From positions 372,001-436,000 of the forward strand of contig WGLQ01000004.1 in NCBI GenBank assembly GCA_016125495.1: a stretch of 64,000 bases of DNA, given 5' to 3'. The notes under the pieces were generated by a model. The model made no database searches. It saw nothing but the letters and a program-made list of their open reading frames with translations, and was not told where the DNA came from. Each line of letters begins with the position of its first letter. Position 1 is the stretch's first letter. This stretch comes from Hyphomicrobiales bacterium. GTDB taxonomy: Bacteria; Pseudomonadota; Alphaproteobacteria; Rhizobiales; RI-29. The translations under genes were made by a program, and so were the position numbers. Positions 43,490 to 51,884 of this stretch are shown here, one piece after another.

Positions 43490-44740
43490 ATGGCCAAGAT
43501 CACGACGGTCTCCCCGTTCGCCCCCGTTCGCCTCGCCACCCTGCCGCCAGTCGACGGCGTGCGCTTTGCCACGGCCGAGGCCGGCATCCGCTACAAGGGG
43601 CGCACCGACCTCATGGTCGCGGTGCTCGAGCCGGGCACGACGGCGGCCGGCGTCCTGACACGCTCGTCGACCGCTTCGGCGGCCGTCCATGCCTGCCGCC
43701 GCTCGCTCGCCGCCGGCGGGCGCGCCCGCATTCTCGTGGTCAATTCCGGCAACGCCAACGCATTCACCGGGCTGAAGGGCGATGAGGCCGTCGCCGCGAC
43801 CGTTGCCGCCGCCGCCGCCGCCGCTGGCTGTGAGGCGAGCGAGGTCTATGTTTCCTCGACGGGCGTGATCGGCGAGTCGCTCGAAGCGAGCCGTTTCACG
43901 CATCTCCTTGCCGGTCTGGTCCGGGATGCCGGCGCCGACCGTTTCGAGCCCGCCGCCCGTGCCATCATGACCACCGACACCTATCCCAAGGTTGCAACGC
44001 GGGCCGCCGGGATCGGCGACACCGGGGTCACGATCAATGGCTTTGCAAAGGGCGCCGGCATGATCGAGCCGAACATGGCCACCATGCTCTGTTACATCTT
44101 CACCGACGCGGCCATCGCCGGGCCTGTTCTCCAGCGCCTGCTGTCGGCGCATGTCGAGACGACCTTCAATTGCATGACCGTCGACGGTGACACCTCGACC
44201 AGCGACACCTGCCTCCTCTTTGCGAGCGGTGCCGCCTCCGCCCGCGGTCAGGTGCCGGTGACCGACATCGCCGACCCGCGCCTTGCCGCTTTCGATGCCG
44301 CCCTCGGCGACCTCATGCGCGATCTCGCGATCCAGGTCGCCAGGGACGGGGAGGGGATCTCGAAATTCGTCACCTTCCATGTCGCCGGTGCCACCGATTT
44401 CCGCGCCGCGCGCGCCATTGCCAAGTCGTGCGCCAATTCGCCGATCCTCAAGACCGCGATTGCCGGCGAGGATCCGAATTGGGGGCGCGTGGTCATGGCC
44501 GTCGGCAAATCGGGCGAGAAGGTCGACCAGCGCCAGCTGACGATCTGGTTCGGGCCGCACTGCGTGGCGCGATCTGGCGAGCGGGCCGCCGAGTACGACG
44601 AGGCGACCGTCGCCGCCTACATGCGCAATGCCGAACTCGAAATCCGGATCGACGTCGGGGTCGGCTCGGCGAGCGCAACGGTTTGGACGTGCGACCTCAC
44701 GCACGACTACGTCTCGATCAACGCGGACTACCGCAGCTGA
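43490..44740 (+). CDS. argJ: Bifunctional ornithine acetyltransferase / N-acetylglutamate synthase
   Basis: This 416-residue precursor self-cleaves at Ala197-Thr198 in Asn-Met-Ala-Thr-Met-Leu, where Thr198 becomes the nucleophile of the beta chain. Asn-Ser-Gly-Asn-Ala-Asn-Ala near 85 is the oxyanion region (Thr-Gly near 124). It recycles acetyl groups in arginine synthesis. Start 43490 gives the usual Met-Ala-Lys N-terminus; a longer start at 43451 is unlikely. Confidence 0.95.
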   Translation: MAKITTVSPFAPVRLATLPPVDGVRFATAEAGIRYKGRTDLMVAVLEPGTTAAGVLTRSSTASAAVHACRRSLAAGGRARILVVNSGNANAFTGLKGDEAVAATVAAAAAAAGCEASEVYVSSTGVIGESLEASRFTHLLAGLVRDAGADRFEPAARAIMTTDTYPKVATRAAGIGDTGVTINGFAKGAGMIEPNMATMLCYIFTDAAIAGPVLQRLLSAHVETTFNCMTVDGDTSTSDTCLLFASGAASARGQVPVTDIADPRLAAFDAALGDLMRDLAIQVARDGEGISKFVTFHVAGATDFRAARAIAKSCANSPILKTAIAGEDPNWGRVVMAVGKSGEKVDQRQLTIWFGPHCVARSGERAAEYDEATVAAYMRNAELEIRIDVGVGSASATVWTCDLTHDYVSINADYRS

Positions 44741-44855
44741 GCGGCGAGTGCCGCAAGCTTGCCGCGAATTCTCTTTCAAGAATGCGTCTTAGATGAACTT
44801 TTACCAGGCCTTTTGGCGGTGTCTTAACGGCTGGCGGGCATAGTCGGAGGCGAGC

Positions 44856-45260
44856 ATGGGTCGCAGCATCTTACTGGTCGCGGCCTGCGCGCTGGTCGAC
44901 GAGGATGGCCGCGTACTGCTCGCGAAGAGGCCGCAAGGTCGCAAGATGGCGGGGCTGTGGGAGTTTCCGGGCGGCAAGGTCGAGCCGGGAGAGCAGCCTG
45001 AGAATGCGTTGATCCGCGAACTCCGCGAGGAGCTCGGCATCGATGTGTCGGCAAGCTGTCTCGCGCCGCTCACCTTCGCGAGTCATGCCTACGAGGAATT
45101 TCATCTCCTCATGCCCCTGTGGGTGTGCCGGAGATGGAAAGGAGAGATTGTCGCGCGTGAGGGCCAGGAGTTGTCCTGGGTGCGCCCTGTGCGCATGAAG
45201 GATTATCGGATGCCGCCTGCGGATGTTCCGCTCGTGGCGGTCTTGAGGGACCTGCTCTGA
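44856..45260 (+). CDS. mutT: 8-oxo-dGTP diphosphatase MutT
   Basis: This 134-residue Nudix hydrolase has the box Gly-Gly-Lys-Val-Glu-Pro-Gly-Glu ... Arg-Glu-Leu-Arg-Glu-Glu-Leu-Gly near 37-59, and the N-terminal Leu-Leu-Ala-Lys-Arg strand. It removes oxidised guanine nucleotides. GGAGG precedes ATG 44856. In related genomes it follows argJ, as it does here with a 115-base gap. Confidence 0.92.
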   Translation: MGRSILLVAACALVDEDGRVLLAKRPQGRKMAGLWEFPGGKVEPGEQPENALIRELREELGIDVSASCLAPLTFASHAYEEFHLLMPLWVCRRWKGEIVAREGQELSWVRPVRMKDYRMPPADVPLVAVLRDLL

Positions 45261-45305
45261 ACGCAGCGGGTCGTTCTGGGTGTGTAATCGGGGAGGCGTG
45301 GGGCC

Positions 45306-45548
45306 ATGCAGGATTTGTCGAGAAATGCTGATGCGTCCTGCCAGGGTGGCGCGACGTCGGGGCGCATTCTGCGCTCGGCCGGCCTTGCCCGGTTCTGGCG
45401 GGATCGCAAGGGTGCGACCGCCATCGAGTACGGCCTCATCGCCGCGCTCATCGCCATCGGCATGCTGACCGGTCTCCAGGACATGGCCCAGACCATCGTC
45501 GATACCTATCAGTACATCCTCGACCAGTACCGCGTCGCCAACAGCTGA
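45306..45548 (+). CDS. flp: Flp/Tad type IVb pilin
   Basis: This encodes 80 residues with the Flp signature Arg-Lys-Gly-Ala-Thr-Ala-Ile-Glu-Tyr-Gly-Leu-Ile near residues 35-46. It has a Gly before the cleavage site and the Glu-Tyr pair in the hydrophobic helix. The leader of 36 residues is longer than typical. It is processed by a prepilin peptidase and forms the fibre of Tad pili. No tad secretion genes are adjacent; only a TadD-like gene occurs, at 35771. GGAGG lies nine bases before the ATG. Confidence 0.92.
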   Translation: MQDLSRNADASCQGGATSGRILRSAGLARFWRDRKGATAIEYGLIAALIAIGMLTGLQDMAQTIVDTYQYILDQYRVANS

Positions 45549-45582
45549 CACGGCTCCGCATTCGCGAGGCGAGGAAAAGAAG

Positions 45583-45613
45583 GGCGCGGTGATCGGGGGG
45601 TCGCCGCGCCTTT
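45583..45613. terminator. Bidirectional terminator between flp and a methyltransferase gene
   Basis: A 10-bp stem with one G-U pair (45583-45592 with 45601-45610) has TTT on the plus side and, on the minus strand, a CTTCTTTTCC tail. It can end both convergent transcripts. Confidence 0.75.
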
Positions 45614-45621
45614 CTCGTGTC

Positions 45622-46572
45622 CTATCGGTCGCCACCTTCCGTTTCGCTCCCGTCCGCGTCGGGGTCGCGGGGAGTTCCACCGTCCTCGACTTCGGGCGGG
45701 TCCCTCGTTGTCAGCGCATCCGCCAGTCGCATGCGAGCACTGCCCGGCCGCAGCGGCTTCTGTTGGCTCGGGTCCGGTGCCCAACCGGTCATCGTCAAGA
45801 TCTCGACGGTTGCGCTGACGCGCCCATCCGGCTCCCCATGGTCGCGTGTATAGTTCTCCACCATCCTGGTCAGCACGCTTGCGGGAAGAAAAGAGCGGCT
45901 TCGCTCGAACAGCGTGTTGGTCGCGCCCATGGCTCTCAGATCCGCCAGCAGCGTCAGCGCATGGCGATAGCGCACCGTGATCGTCTCGCGGTCCGCCACA
46001 GGCAGCGCGAACCCCGCTCTCTGCAGCAGCGCTCCGGCTTCGCGGACATCGAGCATCGGCGCCACGTGCGGGCTGGCGCCCAGCCCGACTTCTGCCTCCG
46101 CCGAAAGGAACGCGGCGCGCAATTCGCCGAGCGTTTCACCTCCTGCCACAGCGAGCAGCGCGAGGCCGTCCGGCCGCAGCGCCCGTCGGATCTGAACGAG
46201 CGCCCCGGGCAGGTCGTTGACGTCCTGCAATCCGAACGGCGAGACGACGAGGTCGAGGCTCGCCTCGCCGCAGGCCAGCGCCTCCTCGTCGGTCACGATG
46301 GCCCGTGTCCCGAGGCTGCGGGCGAGTCGCAGGTCACGCTCGCTCGCGATCAGCGTCTCGATGCCGAAGCGGCCATCCAGCGCTTCGAGCGCCGACGCCG
46401 ATCCAGCCCCGAGCACCAGCGCGGTCCCGAACCGCCTGTTGATCGCGCCGAGCCGCTCGACGAAGTCCTGCATGACGCGCGCATGGAGGAAATCGGGTGG
46501 CGTTCCGTGCTCGAGCGCGCGGATCCGGCGACGGATCGCCAGCGCCCTGTCGAATGGCCGGTTGTCGTTCAT
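45622..46572 (-). CDS. SAM-dependent methyltransferase, BioC/NDUFAF5-like
   Basis: This 316-residue protein starts with Phe-Asp-Arg-Ala-Leu and has a Rossmann SAM motif Leu-Val-Leu-Gly-Ala-Gly near 52-57 and Leu-Val-Val-Ser-Pro-Phe-Gly-Leu-Gln near 108. The latter, with the His/Trp-rich context, resembles the NDUFAF5 group linked to complex I assembly in mitochondria. In bacteria the target is uncertain. The C-terminal tail is acidic and low-complexity. ATG 46572 was chosen over 46587. It is divergent from comF. Confidence 0.78.
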   Translation of the reverse strand: MNDNRPFDRALAIRRRIRALEHGTPPDFLHARVMQDFVERLGAINRRFGTALVLGAGSASALEALDGRFGIETLIASERDLRLARSLGTRAIVTDEEALACGEASLDLVVSPFGLQDVNDLPGALVQIRRALRPDGLALLAVAGGETLGELRAAFLSAEAEVGLGASPHVAPMLDVREAGALLQRAGFALPVADRETITVRYRHALTLLADLRAMGATNTLFERSRSFLPASVLTRMVENYTRDHGEPDGRVSATVEILTMTGWAPDPSQQKPLRPGSARMRLADALTTRDPPEVEDGGTPRDPDADGSETEGGDR

Positions 46573-46641
46573 GCCGCGAGCCGTCATGCTGGTTGCCGCC
46601 TCGTGGGGCCGAGGCACGGCACCTTCAAAGCGCGGTTTTCC

Positions 46642-47499
46642 ATGGTCTGGCAACGGCTGATGCGCTTGGGTTGGAACAGCGGCACCGATGCCGGTGCCGT
46701 GACCGCGCCAGAGGGGCCGTCGGGTCTCGCCTCTGGAGCGGACCGTGGCGCGCTCCGGCTGGTGCGCCGGCTCTTTGCTTCCGCCCTCGACCTACTCGTG
46801 CCACCGACCTGTCTCGCCTGCCGCGCGCCGCTCGCCGTTCCCGGCCGCGTCTGCGGCGGTTGCTGGAGCCGCATCGACTTCATCACCGCGCCGCGTTGCG
46901 ACCGGCTCGGCATTCCGCTGCCCTTCGATGTCGGGCCCTCGGCGGTATCGGCCGCCGCCCTCGCCGCTCCCCCGATTTACGATCGCGCCCGCATCGTCGC
47001 CGCCTACGACGGTGTGATGCGCGACATGGTCCACGCCTTCAAATACGGCGACCGCCACGACGCGACGGACCTCTTTGCCGGTTGGCTGGTGCGGGCGGCC
47101 GGCGACGTGATCGAACCGGGAGACCTCGTCGTGCCCGTTCCACTCGACCGCTGGCGGCTCATGGAGCGCCGCTACAATCAGGCTGCCCTCCTGGCCGCCG
47201 CGCTCGCTCGTGCGACCCGTTGCCAATATGCCCCGACCCTCCTCGAGCGCACCAGGAGGACCACCAGCCAGGTCGGGCTTTCGGCGAGCGAGCGTGTGCG
47301 TAACGTCGCTGGCGCCTTTCGCGTCGCGCGTGCCTGGCGTGCGGGTCTGGCCGGACGGCGCGTGCTGCTGGTCGACGATGTCGTGACGACGGGGGCCACG
47401 CTCGATGCCTGCGCCAGGGTGTTGCGGCGGGGCGGCGCGGCCAGCATCAACGTCGCGGCGCTCGCGCGTGTTCTCGATCCGACTCGCCCGCCCGTCTGA
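46642..47499 (+). CDS. comF: ComF family phosphoribosyltransferase-like protein
   Basis: This 285-residue protein has an N-terminal zinc-type Cys-X-X-Cys pair (Cys-Leu-Ala-Cys ... Cys-Gly-Gly-Cys near 57-75) and the PRPP motif Val-Leu-Leu-Val-Asp-Asp-Val-Val-Thr-Thr-Gly-Ala near 242-253. ComF proteins take part in DNA uptake or its processing; the reaction is not established. The start is not certain because no clear ribosome site is seen. It leads the grxC-nitrilase-DUF1178 run. Confidence 0.87.
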   Translation: MVWQRLMRLGWNSGTDAGAVTAPEGPSGLASGADRGALRLVRRLFASALDLLVPPTCLACRAPLAVPGRVCGGCWSRIDFITAPRCDRLGIPLPFDVGPSAVSAAALAAPPIYDRARIVAAYDGVMRDMVHAFKYGDRHDATDLFAGWLVRAAGDVIEPGDLVVPVPLDRWRLMERRYNQAALLAAALARATRCQYAPTLLERTRRTTSQVGLSASERVRNVAGAFRVARAWRAGLAGRRVLLVDDVVTTGATLDACARVLRRGGAASINVAALARVLDPTRPPV

Positions 47500-47584
47500 T
47501 TTCGCCGCCGGCAGCGCATCGCCACCCTTTGAAAATCACCGCCGTGCCGCTACCTTCACGGGGTTGCGAGCGCACGGAAAGTCC

Positions 47585-47842
47585 ATGAAGCCGATCACCA
47601 TCTACACCACCATGATGTGCCCCTATTGCAGCCGGGCCAAGTCACTGCTCCAGAGCAAGGGCGCGGCCTACGAGGAGATCGATGTCACGTTCGATCCGGC
47701 TGGCCGTGCCGCGATGCGCGAACGGGCCGGCGGGCGCAACACGGTGCCGCAGATCTGGATCGGTGATCGCCACGTCGGCGGGTGTGACGATCTGATGGCG
47801 CTCGAGCGGGCGGGCCGGTTGGATGGCCTGCTCGAGGGATGA
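47585..47842 (+). CDS. grxC: Glutaredoxin 3
   Basis: This 85-residue thiol-disulfide oxidoreductase has the active site Cys-Pro-Tyr-Cys at residues 12-15 and the glutathione motif Thr-Val-Pro-Gln-Ile near 53 and Gly-Gly-Cys-Asp-Asp near 65. It reduces disulfides with glutathione. GGAAAG precedes ATG 47585. It lies 85 bases after comF and 69 before the nitrilase-type gene. Confidence 0.94.
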   Translation: MKPITIYTTMMCPYCSRAKSLLQSKGAAYEEIDVTFDPAGRAAMRERAGGRNTVPQIWIGDRHVGGCDDLMALERAGRLDGLLEG

Positions 47843-47911
47843 GGGGCGGTTGCGGGACCGGACGGGTTGGGCCGTGAGCGGCGAGATATCGATGGATCGG
47901 GAGACGAGGCG

Positions 47912-48799
47912 ATGACGGCACGGACATTGAGGGTTGCGCTGGCCCAGCAGCGGGCGACGCGCGACATCGCCGAGAATCTGGAGATCACCAGGCGTCAGGT
48001 CCGCGAGGCCGCCGCCGCCGGGGCCCAATACGTCCAGACGCCCGAATGCACCAACACGCTCGAGCTCGACAAGCAGCGCCTGCGCGCCTCGATCTCCGAC
48101 GAAGCGGGCTGCACCGTGCTCGCCGCCTTCCGCGACCTTGCCCGCGAGACCGCCGTCTGGCTCCACATCGGCTCTATGACCTTTCTCGAGCCCGATGGGC
48201 GCATCGCCAACCGCTCGGTGCTGATCGCGCCGGACGGTCGGCTGGTCGCGCGCTACGACAAGCTGCACATGTTCGATGTCGATCTGGACGGCGGAGAGAG
48301 CTACCGAGAATCCCACACGTATCGTGCGGGAGGCGAGGCGGTGGTCGCCGAGATCGGCCGTGCGACGCTCGGCCTCACCATCTGCTACGACCTGCGCTTT
48401 GCCTACCTCTACCGGGCCCTCGCCCAGGCGGGCGCCGAGATCCTCACGGTTCCGGCCGCCTTCACGCGCCAGACCGGCGAGGCGCACTGGCACGTGCTGT
48501 TGCGCGCCCGCGCCATCGAAACCGGTTGCTATGTCATGGCGGCTGCCCAGGGCGGGCGCCACGACAGTGGCCGCGAGACCTATGGCCACAGCCTCGTCGT
48601 CTCGCCGTGGGGCGAGGTCATCGCTGAGGCCGCCGGCGACGAGCCCGGCCTCGTTCATGCAACACTCGATCTTTCTGCCGTCGGCATTGCGCGCGGGCGT
48701 GTTCCGGCGCTGCGCCACGACCGCACCTTTCCGCTCCGCCGTTACATCGAGGATGGCGATCTCGTCCTCGAGAGCATGGGAGTTCGTGAGGCATCATGA
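47912..48799 (+). CDS. Nitrilase superfamily amidase, deaminated-glutathione amidase type
   Basis: This 295-residue carbon-nitrogen hydrolase has the Glu45-Lys117-Cys158 triad, with Cys in Leu-Thr-Ile-Cys-Tyr-Asp-Leu-Arg-Phe. That pattern is typical of Nit1/Nit2-like enzymes, which repair deaminated glutathione or omega-amides. Location next to glutaredoxin supports a glutathione-related role. The stop overlaps the DUF1178 start (ATGA). Confidence 0.9.
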   Translation: MTARTLRVALAQQRATRDIAENLEITRRQVREAAAAGAQYVQTPECTNTLELDKQRLRASISDEAGCTVLAAFRDLARETAVWLHIGSMTFLEPDGRIANRSVLIAPDGRLVARYDKLHMFDVDLDGGESYRESHTYRAGGEAVVAEIGRATLGLTICYDLRFAYLYRALAQAGAEILTVPAAFTRQTGEAHWHVLLRARAIETGCYVMAAAQGGRHDSGRETYGHSLVVSPWGEVIAEAAGDEPGLVHATLDLSAVGIARGRVPALRHDRTFPLRRYIEDGDLVLESMGVREAS

Positions 48800-49308
48800 T
48801 CCGCTATGCGCTCCGCTGCCCGGCCGAGCACGAATTCGAGGCATGGTTCCGCTCGAGCGGGGATTTCGACCGGCAGGCGGCGGCGGTCCTGCTGTCGTGT
48901 CCTGTGTGTGGCAGTTCCGAGGTGACGAAGGCGTTGATGGCGCCGAACCTCAATGCCAAGTCGAACACCCGCCCCGAGGCGCCGTCGCTGGCCCATGCTG
49001 GCGAACCGGATGCTGGTCCCGTCGCGGCGCCGGTGCACGCCGCCAACAGCCCCACCGCCTGGTTCGCCGGGCTTGCGCCCGAGCAGCGTGAACAGATGCT
49101 GGAACTGGCCCGCCGGGTGCGCGCCGCCGCCGAGGCGAGCAGTGAGGATGTCGGCGACCGTTTTCCCGAGGAGGCCCGCCGCATCCACTACGAGGAGGCC
49201 GAGCCCCGAGGCATCCGTGGCGAGGCGACCCTTGCCGAGGCCCGCGAGCTGCTCGAGGAAGGCATCGAGATCCTCCCCTTGCCGATCCTGCCCGAGGACC
49301 GCAATTGA
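48796..49308 (+). CDS. DUF1178 family protein
   Basis: This 170-residue protein begins Met-Ile-Arg-Tyr-Ala-Leu-Arg-Cys-Pro with a second Cys-Pro-Val-Cys near residue 35, which suggests a zinc site. The middle carries a Pro/Ala linker and the C-terminus has the conserved Glu-Glu-Ala-Glu-Pro-Arg-Gly-Ile-Arg-Gly-Glu-Ala segment. The function is unknown. It is translationally coupled to the amidase gene and is normally found with it. Confidence 0.88.
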   Translation: MIRYALRCPAEHEFEAWFRSSGDFDRQAAAVLLSCPVCGSSEVTKALMAPNLNAKSNTRPEAPSLAHAGEPDAGPVAAPVHAANSPTAWFAGLAPEQREQMLELARRVRAAAEASSEDVGDRFPEEARRIHYEEAEPRGIRGEATLAEARELLEEGIEILPLPILPEDRN

Positions 49309-49389
49309 ACGCACGTAGGATGCCCTCGCCGCCACGAAGCGCCGAGGTGCGTCGGGTTGTCGGGTGCTGATCGACAGTTGGGAGGGACC

Positions 49390-50097
49390 GTGGAGCGAAG
49401 TGCTGTCATTTTCGACATCGATGGGCCGCTTCTCGATTTCACCGAGGCCGAGGAGTTGGTGTACTTCGAGCCATTCGAGCGGCGTTATGGGTTGACGGGT
49501 CTGTCGTCGGACTGGGAGACCTACGCGATCCGCAACGATCTCGAAATATATCGAGAAATCATCTCGACCCACCTTGGCCGACCGCTCTCGGACAGTGATT
49601 TGTGGTCGCTGGCGGAGGACTATTTTCAGGCCCTGCGTGATGGTTATGCGAGCGGTAGGCTGAAGGTCGTCGCCGTTGATGGGGCGCTCGAGCTGCTGGA
49701 GCGGTTGAGCGCTGTGAAGGGCTTGGTTCTTGGAACGGCGACGGCGAATTTCCTGGAGGTCGCGCGGCAGCGGCTGTTGATCGCCGGTATGTGGCGGCAC
49801 GTCGAGGCCTATCCGGGCGCCGCCGAAGGTGGCGGTTCCAAGTCGAGGATATTGGAGCGTGTGCTCGATGAATTGTGGGCGGATCACCGAATATCGCGGA
49901 GCCGCATCGTGTTTCTGGGAGACAATCTGAACGACCTCGAGGCGGCGAGATCGAATGGCGTGCACTTCATCGGATTTCACGTTGCCCCCGAACGGCGCGA
50001 GCGTCTGCGACGGGCTGGCGCCGAACTGGTCCTTGGAGATCACGAGGCGACGTGGACGAATATTCAGGAAATATTGGGGCTTTCGAAAGCGGATTGA
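49390..50097 (+). CDS. HAD-superfamily hydrolase
   Basis: This 235-residue phosphatase-like protein has motif I Phe-Asp-Ile-Asp-Gly-Pro-Leu-Leu-Asp (residues 7-15), motif II Gly-Thr-Ala-Thr near 116, and motif III/IV Phe-Leu-Gly-Asp-Asn-Leu-Asn-Asp near 175. The GTG start is chosen because GGAGGG sits just upstream. The substrate is unknown. Codon use includes ATA, CGA and TTG runs that neighbours avoid, so it may be acquired. Confidence 0.82.
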   Translation: MERSAVIFDIDGPLLDFTEAEELVYFEPFERRYGLTGLSSDWETYAIRNDLEIYREIISTHLGRPLSDSDLWSLAEDYFQALRDGYASGRLKVVAVDGALELLERLSAVKGLVLGTATANFLEVARQRLLIAGMWRHVEAYPGAAEGGGSKSRILERVLDELWADHRISRSRIVFLGDNLNDLEAARSNGVHFIGFHVAPERRERLRRAGAELVLGDHEATWTNIQEILGLSKAD

Positions 50098-50225
50098 AAT
50101 GCCCCGTCACGGTACGGCGCCTCTCGTCGACTGGCGCGGCCGGAAGGTCCGCGTTGCCTCGAAATCCACCGCACCCCTCGCCGCTCCGCCTCGACCTTCC
50201 CTTGGCCGAGCCGCTTGCATCGCGA

Positions 50226-50666
50226 TCAGTCCTGCGGCTCGGTTATCCAATAGGTCGTCGGCGGGTGGGCGACGAACAGATGCCGGGTGCAGCAGTCGGA
50301 ATGCTCCGTGCCGACCTCTGCTCCGCAGCGGCAGACGCGGTTGGGACCATCGAGACCGTCGAGCCCACAGCAGCCGCTGAGCCTCATTGCGTTTTTCGTC
50401 CGCGAGACGCATGCGGAGATGTCCGCCAGATTGATCCATGATTGTGGTGCCGGATTGGACGGCGGGTTTCTCCGCGACCCGAGGTACTCACGAAGCACTT
50501 CGCCTTCCATCATGAGTGCCAGCCCGACGGGAACCGGCGCCTCCCCCGCGTTGCAGTTCAATTTGCAATGGTCGCGCGCTGCTCGGGCGCTGCGGATGGG
50601 TTTCAACCAGTTCGTCAAGCGCGCGTTGCAGGCGAGGCAAAAAAGTGCTGTGGTTGTCAGGGACAT
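50226..50666 (-). CDS. Cys-rich protein of unknown function
   Basis: This 146-residue protein has Cys-Leu-Ala-Cys near 10-13 and Cys-Lys-Leu-Asn-Cys near 36. Its C-terminal half holds Gly-Cys-Cys-Gly-Leu-Asp-Gly-Leu-Asp-Gly-Pro-Asn, Val-Cys-Arg-Cys-Gly-Ala-Glu-Val-Gly-Thr-Glu and a final Cys-Cys. This looks like a zinc-ribbon-like protein that recurs as hypothetical in alphaproteobacteria. The ribosome site for ATG 50666 is weak and the frame stays open upstream, so the start is tentative. Confidence 0.6.
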   Translation of the reverse strand: MSLTTTALFCLACNARLTNWLKPIRSARAARDHCKLNCNAGEAPVPVGLALMMEGEVLREYLGSRRNPPSNPAPQSWINLADISACVSRTKNAMRLSGCCGLDGLDGPNRVCRCGAEVGTEHSDCCTRHLFVAHPPTTYWITEPQD

Positions 50667-50826
50667 GCGTTGGGGCACCCGTGGCAGTGTGTTGAATCCT
50701 CGCGCAATTTCTTGCGCCCTTGCTGCGGGTTGTCCACCCGGGCGAGCGGCAGGGCCGACCGCCTCGGGCTCGCGGCGTGCCGGGGGTGCCGTTCGCTGTT
50801 CGCCCCTCGGCCCCGTACCCGCCCGT

Positions 50827-51579
50827 CTAACTCCGCCGCGCCGCCATGAGATAATTGACGTCGAGGTCGCCTGAAAGCGACCAGACATCGCGGAGCGGAT
50901 CGTACGTCATGCCGCGTTCGCTCGTCACCGCGGCGCCCGCCGCCTCGATGGCGCGCCGCAACTCCTCGGGCTTGACCAGCTTTTCGTAGTGGTGCGTGCC
51001 GCGCGGCAGCCAGCGCAGCACGTATTCCGCCCCGACGATGGCCAGCGCGAACGCCTTCAGCGTGCGGTTGATGGTCGAAAAGACCAGCACGCCGCCAGGC
51101 CGCGTCAGCGCCGCGCAGTGCCGCACCATCGCCGGCACGTCCGGCACGTGCTCGATCACCTCGAGGCAGAGCACCGCATCGAAGCTTTCGCCCGCCGAAA
51201 CGAGGCTCTCGGCCGTCACGTTCCGGTAGTCGATCTCGAGGCCGACCTTGCGTGCATGAACGCGCGCCGCCTCGATCCCCGAGCCTGCCGGATCGATGCC
51301 GACGACTTCGGCACCCAGCCGACAGAGTGGCTCCGAGATCAGTCCGCCACCGCAACCGATGTCGAGCACCCTCAAGCCGGCGAGGGGATGCGCCTTGCCG
51401 GGATCGCGCTCGAAGGCGCCCGCCAGCGCGTCGCGGATGAAGGAGAGCCGCGCCGGCGCGATCTGGTGCAGCGGACGGAACTTGCCGCGCGGGTTCCACC
51501 ATTCGTCGGCGAGGCGCGAAAAGCGCTCGACCTCGGCGGGATCGACGTTCGCTGCGGGCCCGTTCGCGCTCGTCGTCAT
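50827..51579 (-). CDS. ubiG: Ubiquinone biosynthesis O-methyltransferase
   Basis: This 250-residue SAM methyltransferase performs both O-methylations of ubiquinone synthesis. It has the N-terminal Phe-Ser-Arg-Leu-Ala-Asp-Glu-Trp-Trp-Asn, motif I Leu-Asp-Ile-Gly-Cys-Gly-Gly-Gly near 72, and Glu-Val-Ile-Glu-His-Val near 141. GAGGAGGG precedes ATG 51579. It is divergent from lysC, as in many rhizobia. Confidence 0.96.
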   Translation of the reverse strand: MTTSANGPAANVDPAEVERFSRLADEWWNPRGKFRPLHQIAPARLSFIRDALAGAFERDPGKAHPLAGLRVLDIGCGGGLISEPLCRLGAEVVGIDPAGSGIEAARVHARKVGLEIDYRNVTAESLVSAGESFDAVLCLEVIEHVPDVPAMVRHCAALTRPGGVLVFSTINRTLKAFALAIVGAEYVLRWLPRGTHHYEKLVKPEELRRAIEAAGAAVTSERGMTYDPLRDVWSLSGDLDVNYLMAARRS

Positions 51580-51884
51580 CTGGCACCCTCCTCGGTTGGC
51601 CTCGGCGTGCGCGCATCGGCGCGCCATGCCATCTCTACGTGCTGGCCCTGGCCGTTGGCCCACACTCCAGGGCCCGTCGACGCCGGCACGTCCCTGGTCA
51701 TATCGCGCACGTTGCGATCATGCACGTCTGGCACTATGAAGGCGCTGACGGAGCCGGCGCCGGGCGGCGCGCGATGATGTCTTCCTGATGAACGGGCAAG
51801 TCGCACCGATCCCTCGTCCGGTCGGCGCGGCACCATGCCCCACATGCATGGGCCCAGCGGCCCTTCGAGCGGAATCCGGCGACC

